This document shows, in pieces, positions 7,363 to 8,441 of a stretch of DNA of 8,441 nt. This stretch comes from an uncultured Eubacteriales bacterium. Its GTDB lineage: Bacteria; Bacillota; Clostridia; Oscillospirales; UBA644. A program made the position numbers and the translations under genes. The first letter of the stretch is position 1, and the number at the start of each line of letters is the position of its first letter. Location: NCBI GenBank assembly GCA_934486965.1, contig CAKSQP010000067.1, positions 1-8,441 of the forward strand, given 5' to 3'. A model generated the notes under the pieces. That model worked only from the letters and a program-made list of their open reading frames with translations, searched no databases and was not told the origin of the DNA.

Positions 7363-7738
7363 TTCTCAGCAAACGCAATTTTAATCGGCGGATCACACAG
7401 TGAAATTTCGGGAAAATTTCCGTCCGATACGAGAACGGACAAAAACTGTCCCCACGGCAGAAGAGAACCGGTCTTTTGTCGGTCTTGACGGACATATATC
7501 CGCCCCTGTTTCCGCAAAAGCCCTGTAAGTACGGCGGTATTCACCGCGTTTTTTGCCGTTATGCAAAATCCGCACCGTGAAACCGTATGCCTCCGCAGCA
7601 GGGATATCTTCGGATAATTTTCCCTTTTCGGGTCGACTGCGGACTTCTCCGACAGAGACAAAAAAAGAAAAAAAATAACCGAAAACACCTGCGTCGGACG
7701 GCAGGAATTCAATACTCCTCCGCCTACCGCCAAAGGTA
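7347..7738 (-). other. Long 5' leader of the importer operon, with several hairpins
   Basis: About 390 nt separate the predicted transcription start (near 7738) from the GTG start of the first gene. On the minus strand the leader holds: a CCTGC/GCAGG hairpin with an 8-nt loop (7688-7705), followed by a T-rich tract (7660-7677) of two runs of 7-8 Ts; a GCGGT-GAAT-ACCGC hairpin (7534-7547); GGACA-GTTTT-TGTCC (7437-7451); GTCCG/CGGAC (7422-7440, sharing bases with the previous one, so the two compete); and a GAAATTT/AAATTTC inverted repeat (7402-7420). No T-box signature (GGGTGGNACCGCG) or known riboswitch core was recognised. The hairpin plus T-tract is spaced too far apart (about 10 nt) for a standard intrinsic terminator. 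A cis-acting RNA is possible but not shown. Confidence 0.45.
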
Positions 7739-7744
7739 TGATAA

Positions 7745-7773
7745 ATTATACAGGTTTTTTCGCGGAATGTCAA
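7745..7773 (-). promoter_or_regulatory. Sigma-A-type promoter of the importer operon
   Basis: On the minus strand a perfect -35 box TTGACA (7768-7773) and a perfect -10 box TATAAT (7745-7750) are separated by exactly 17 bp (7751-7767), the optimal spacing for the vegetative sigma factor. Transcription would start near 7738 and run leftwards into the solute-binding protein and the rest of the operon. The match is complete, so the promoter should be strong unless repressed, which makes control by a repressor or by the long leader plausible. Confidence 0.9.
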
Positions 7774-7816
7774 GGCAAATCAAGGACTCGGACGCTCCCC
7801 GAACCCCTTGAAATAA

Positions 7817-7853
7817 GTGGGTTTTCAACACTTTCAACGGGGAAAACCCGCAC
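7817..7853. repeat. Inverted repeat GTGGGTTTTC / GAAAACCCGCAC
   Basis: Arms GGGTTTTC (7819-7826) and GAAAACCC (7842-7849) are perfectly complementary over 8 bp. The pairing extends to GTG/CAC if one G (7850) is bulged. The 15-nt centre contains a second TTTCAAC element (period 9: TTTTCAACA then CTTTCAACG). It lies about 45-80 bp upstream of the -35 box. There is no T-run after either arm, so a terminator is unlikely; an operator or upstream activating site is more plausible. Confidence 0.55.
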
Positions 7854-7926
7854 CCCCGTAAGTCGAAAAACAACTTTTTGTGACGATTTTGGGCTTACTG
7901 TTATGCAAGTATTACACTTCCGAATT

Positions 7927-7946
7927 GATAAAATCGCGATTTTATC
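7927..7946. repeat. Perfect 20-bp palindrome
   Basis: GATAAAATCG followed at once by its exact reverse complement CGATTTTATC, with no spacer. On the plus strand it is followed by GGC and six Ts (7947-7955). It could be a dimer-binding operator or, read rightwards, a weak AT-rich hairpin (8-bp stem, CGCG loop) with a T-run. No gene ends just before it on the plus strand, which argues against a conventional terminator. Confidence 0.6.
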
Positions 7947-7992
7947 GGCTTTTTTACCCATACATACAGTTTGTAAAACTTATGTTTCAATT

Positions 7993-8015
7993 CACAAATT
8001 GTGCAAATTGCACAA
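7993..8015. repeat. Two overlapping palindromes, operator-like
   Basis: CACAA-A-TTGTG (7993-8003) overlaps TTGTGCAA-A-TTGCACAA (7999-8015). Both are perfect palindromes around a single central A, and the overlap makes a CAAATTG unit recur at a 9-bp step. Palindromes of 11 and 17 bp in an AT-rich intergenic region are typical of repressor binding sites, but no regulator gene is visible to assign. Confidence 0.5.
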
Positions 8016-8030
8016 AGGCGAAAAGTCACA

Positions 8031-8048
8031 AAAAAGTTCCAACTTTTT
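8031..8048. repeat. Perfect inverted repeat AAAAAGTT-CC-AACTTTTT
   Basis: Two 8-bp complementary arms with a CC centre. The hairpin would be AT-rich with a 2-nt loop, so in DNA form it is more likely a protein site than an efficient terminator. It lies 16 bp from the overlapping palindromes at 7993-8015. Confidence 0.5.
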
Positions 8049-8097
8049 GAGGAAATTCAGCGGCGCAAAACCCGAAGACAAAGCCGATTTTCTAACT

Positions 8098-8136
8098 TTC
8101 GGAAACATTTTCGGAACATTTTGTTTAACTGTTAAA
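8098..8136. repeat. Short tandem repeat next to a small palindrome
   Basis: The element TTTCGGAA(A)CATT occurs twice in tandem (about 8098-8109 and 8109-8121). It is followed by TTTAAC-T-GTTAAA (8124-8136), a perfect 13-bp palindrome. The function is unknown; it belongs to the same palindrome-rich stretch. Confidence 0.4.
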
Positions 8137-8171
8137 AAATTGTTACAGCGTCCGCCCTGCAATGTCCGCCT

Positions 8172-8312
8172 GCACATCACGCCCCGATTGTTACCCCTTT
8201 CCAAGCCCCATGCGGAGAACAGGTAGGACTTTTGCCAAAGCGCAACCCCCCGACCACGCAATTATGCCCCGATGTTCGTCCTATTTCAAGCCCCATGCGA
8301 AGAACGGGTGGG
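8172..8312. repeat. Pair of degenerate direct repeats, 85-bp period
   Basis: Two copies share GCCCCGAT (8181 and 8266) and, at the same internal offset of 22 bp, AAGCCCCATGCG (8203 and 8288) followed by (G/A)AGAAC(A/G)GGT(A/G)GG. Over 8181-8227 against 8266-8312 about 36 of 47 positions agree by eye. Partial echoes follow: AAAGCCCC near 8333 and ATCATGCCCCG at 8351-8361. The sequence is GC-rich, unlike the adjacent AT-rich stretch. This resembles the remains of a dispersed or tandem intergenic repeat; the unequal spacers rule out a CRISPR array. Confidence 0.5.
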
Positions 8313-8417
8313 GACGGCATCGGCATACGAAGAAAGCCCCTCGTCACTCCATCATGCCCCGCACTGCGAACAGACAATATGAGGGAGGCGCGGAGACAAC
8401 AGTGGGGGGGCAGTGAA

Positions 8418-8441
8418 ATGGCAAAAGAGAGCGCACCCGAG
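8418..8441 (+). CDS. Possible start of a rightward gene, cut by window edge
   Basis: An ATG at 8418 begins MAKESAPE and runs to the window end without a stop. It is preceded by a G-run (8404-8410) 7 nt upstream, similar to the G-rich ribosome sites used in the leftward operon but lacking the usual AGGAGG core. Eight codons are too few to identify anything. The open frame that spans 8162-8416 on the same strand ends just before it and looks non-coding. Confidence 0.3.

Larger units (their letters stand above)
7774..8417. other. Intergenic region, no convincing gene
   Basis: About 640 bp upstream of the operon promoter. The frames present on either strand are short, mutually overlapping and of atypical amino-acid composition, without ribosome sites or recognisable domains. 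The left part (about 7860-8150) is AT-rich and contains several palindromes listed separately. The right part (8150-8417) is GC-rich and carries a pair of degenerate direct repeats. It most likely holds the control region between the leftward operon and a possible rightward gene at 8418. Confidence 0.6.

Noticed and set aside
6294..7403. 369-residue plus-strand frame opposite the binding protein
   Set aside because: An antisense shadow with no ribosome site or domain, contradicted by a clear family match on the minus strand.
7250..7495. 81-residue minus-strand frame overlapping the start of the binding protein (MSVKTDKR...)
   Set aside because: It overlaps the signal-peptide coding region in another frame and is Cys/Arg-rich in the way shadow frames are. 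The possible ribosome site is weak.
7660..7705. Intrinsic terminator or attenuator in the early leader
   Set aside because: The 5-bp hairpin (7688-7705) is separated from the long T-tract (7660-7677) by about 10 nt, so it does not meet the usual terminator form. Kept only as part of the leader description.
7347..7733. In-frame N-terminal extension of the solute-binding protein back to a TTG at 7733
   Set aside because: It would bury the lipoprotein signal peptide at residue 130, the TTG sits almost on the predicted transcription start, and the residues (Cys/Arg-rich, low-complexity) do not resemble the rest of the protein.
7393..7773. 126-residue minus-strand frame in the leader
   Set aside because: Its ATG lies inside the -35 box, so the message could not include it from this promoter. 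No ribosome site and no recognisable domain.
7817..8136. Replication origin
   Set aside because: TTTTCAAC-like elements and AT-rich DNA recall some Clostridia origins, but no convincing TTATCCACA DnaA boxes or dnaA/dnaN genes are seen.
7738..8226. 162-residue plus-strand frame across the promoter region
   Set aside because: It spans the operon promoter and the palindrome cluster, has no ribosome site, and its composition looks random.
8172..8361. CRISPR array
   Set aside because: Only two clear copies, with many mismatches between them and no constant spacer length; no cas genes.
7992..8377. Small minus-strand frames (89 and 66 residues) over the GC-rich repeats
   Set aside because: The repeated peptide bits arise from the 85-bp DNA repeat in different frames (85 is not a multiple of 3), so there is no protein-level selection.

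Overview
The window suggests a Gram-positive-type bacterium of the Bacillota, probably an uncultured gut or rumen Clostridia. This rests on strong G-rich Shine-Dalgarno sequences, a near-consensus sigma-A promoter, lipoprotein and carbohydrate-importer families typical of the phylum, and moderate GC. The lineage is an inference; no rRNA or marker gene is present.

Almost everything from 7750 down to 1 is one minus-strand operon, read right to left. It has a TTGACA-17 bp-TATAAT promoter (7745-7773) and a long leader of about 390 nt (7347-7738). The genes are: a very large lipoprotein solute-binding protein with two predicted carbohydrate-binding-like beta-sandwich domains (4398-7346); a MalF-type permease (3474-4379); a MalG-type permease (2480-3457); a secreted and membrane-anchored NHL beta-propeller/TPR-like protein (826-2466); a Yip1-family multi-spanning membrane protein (122-829); and the first 36 codons of another lipoprotein (1-109) that runs off the left edge. 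Gaps are 18 nt or less, one junction overlaps by 4 nt (ATGA), and each Shine-Dalgarno overlaps or abuts the previous stop, so the six genes are very probably co-transcribed and partly translationally coupled.

The first three genes form a carbohydrate (oligosaccharide) ABC importer without its own ATPase, as is usual for Bacillota importers that share a MsmX-type ATPase. The NHL protein and the Yip1 protein are not standard importer subunits. Their position inside the operon suggests an accessory envelope module linked to uptake or sensing of the substrate; this is the most interesting biology in the window.

The right-hand part (7774-8417) has no convincing gene. It contains an AT-rich stretch with several perfect or near-perfect palindromes (7817-8136) and a pair of degenerate direct repeats with an 85 bp period (8172-8312). 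A possible divergent gene begins at 8418 and leaves the window after 8 codons.
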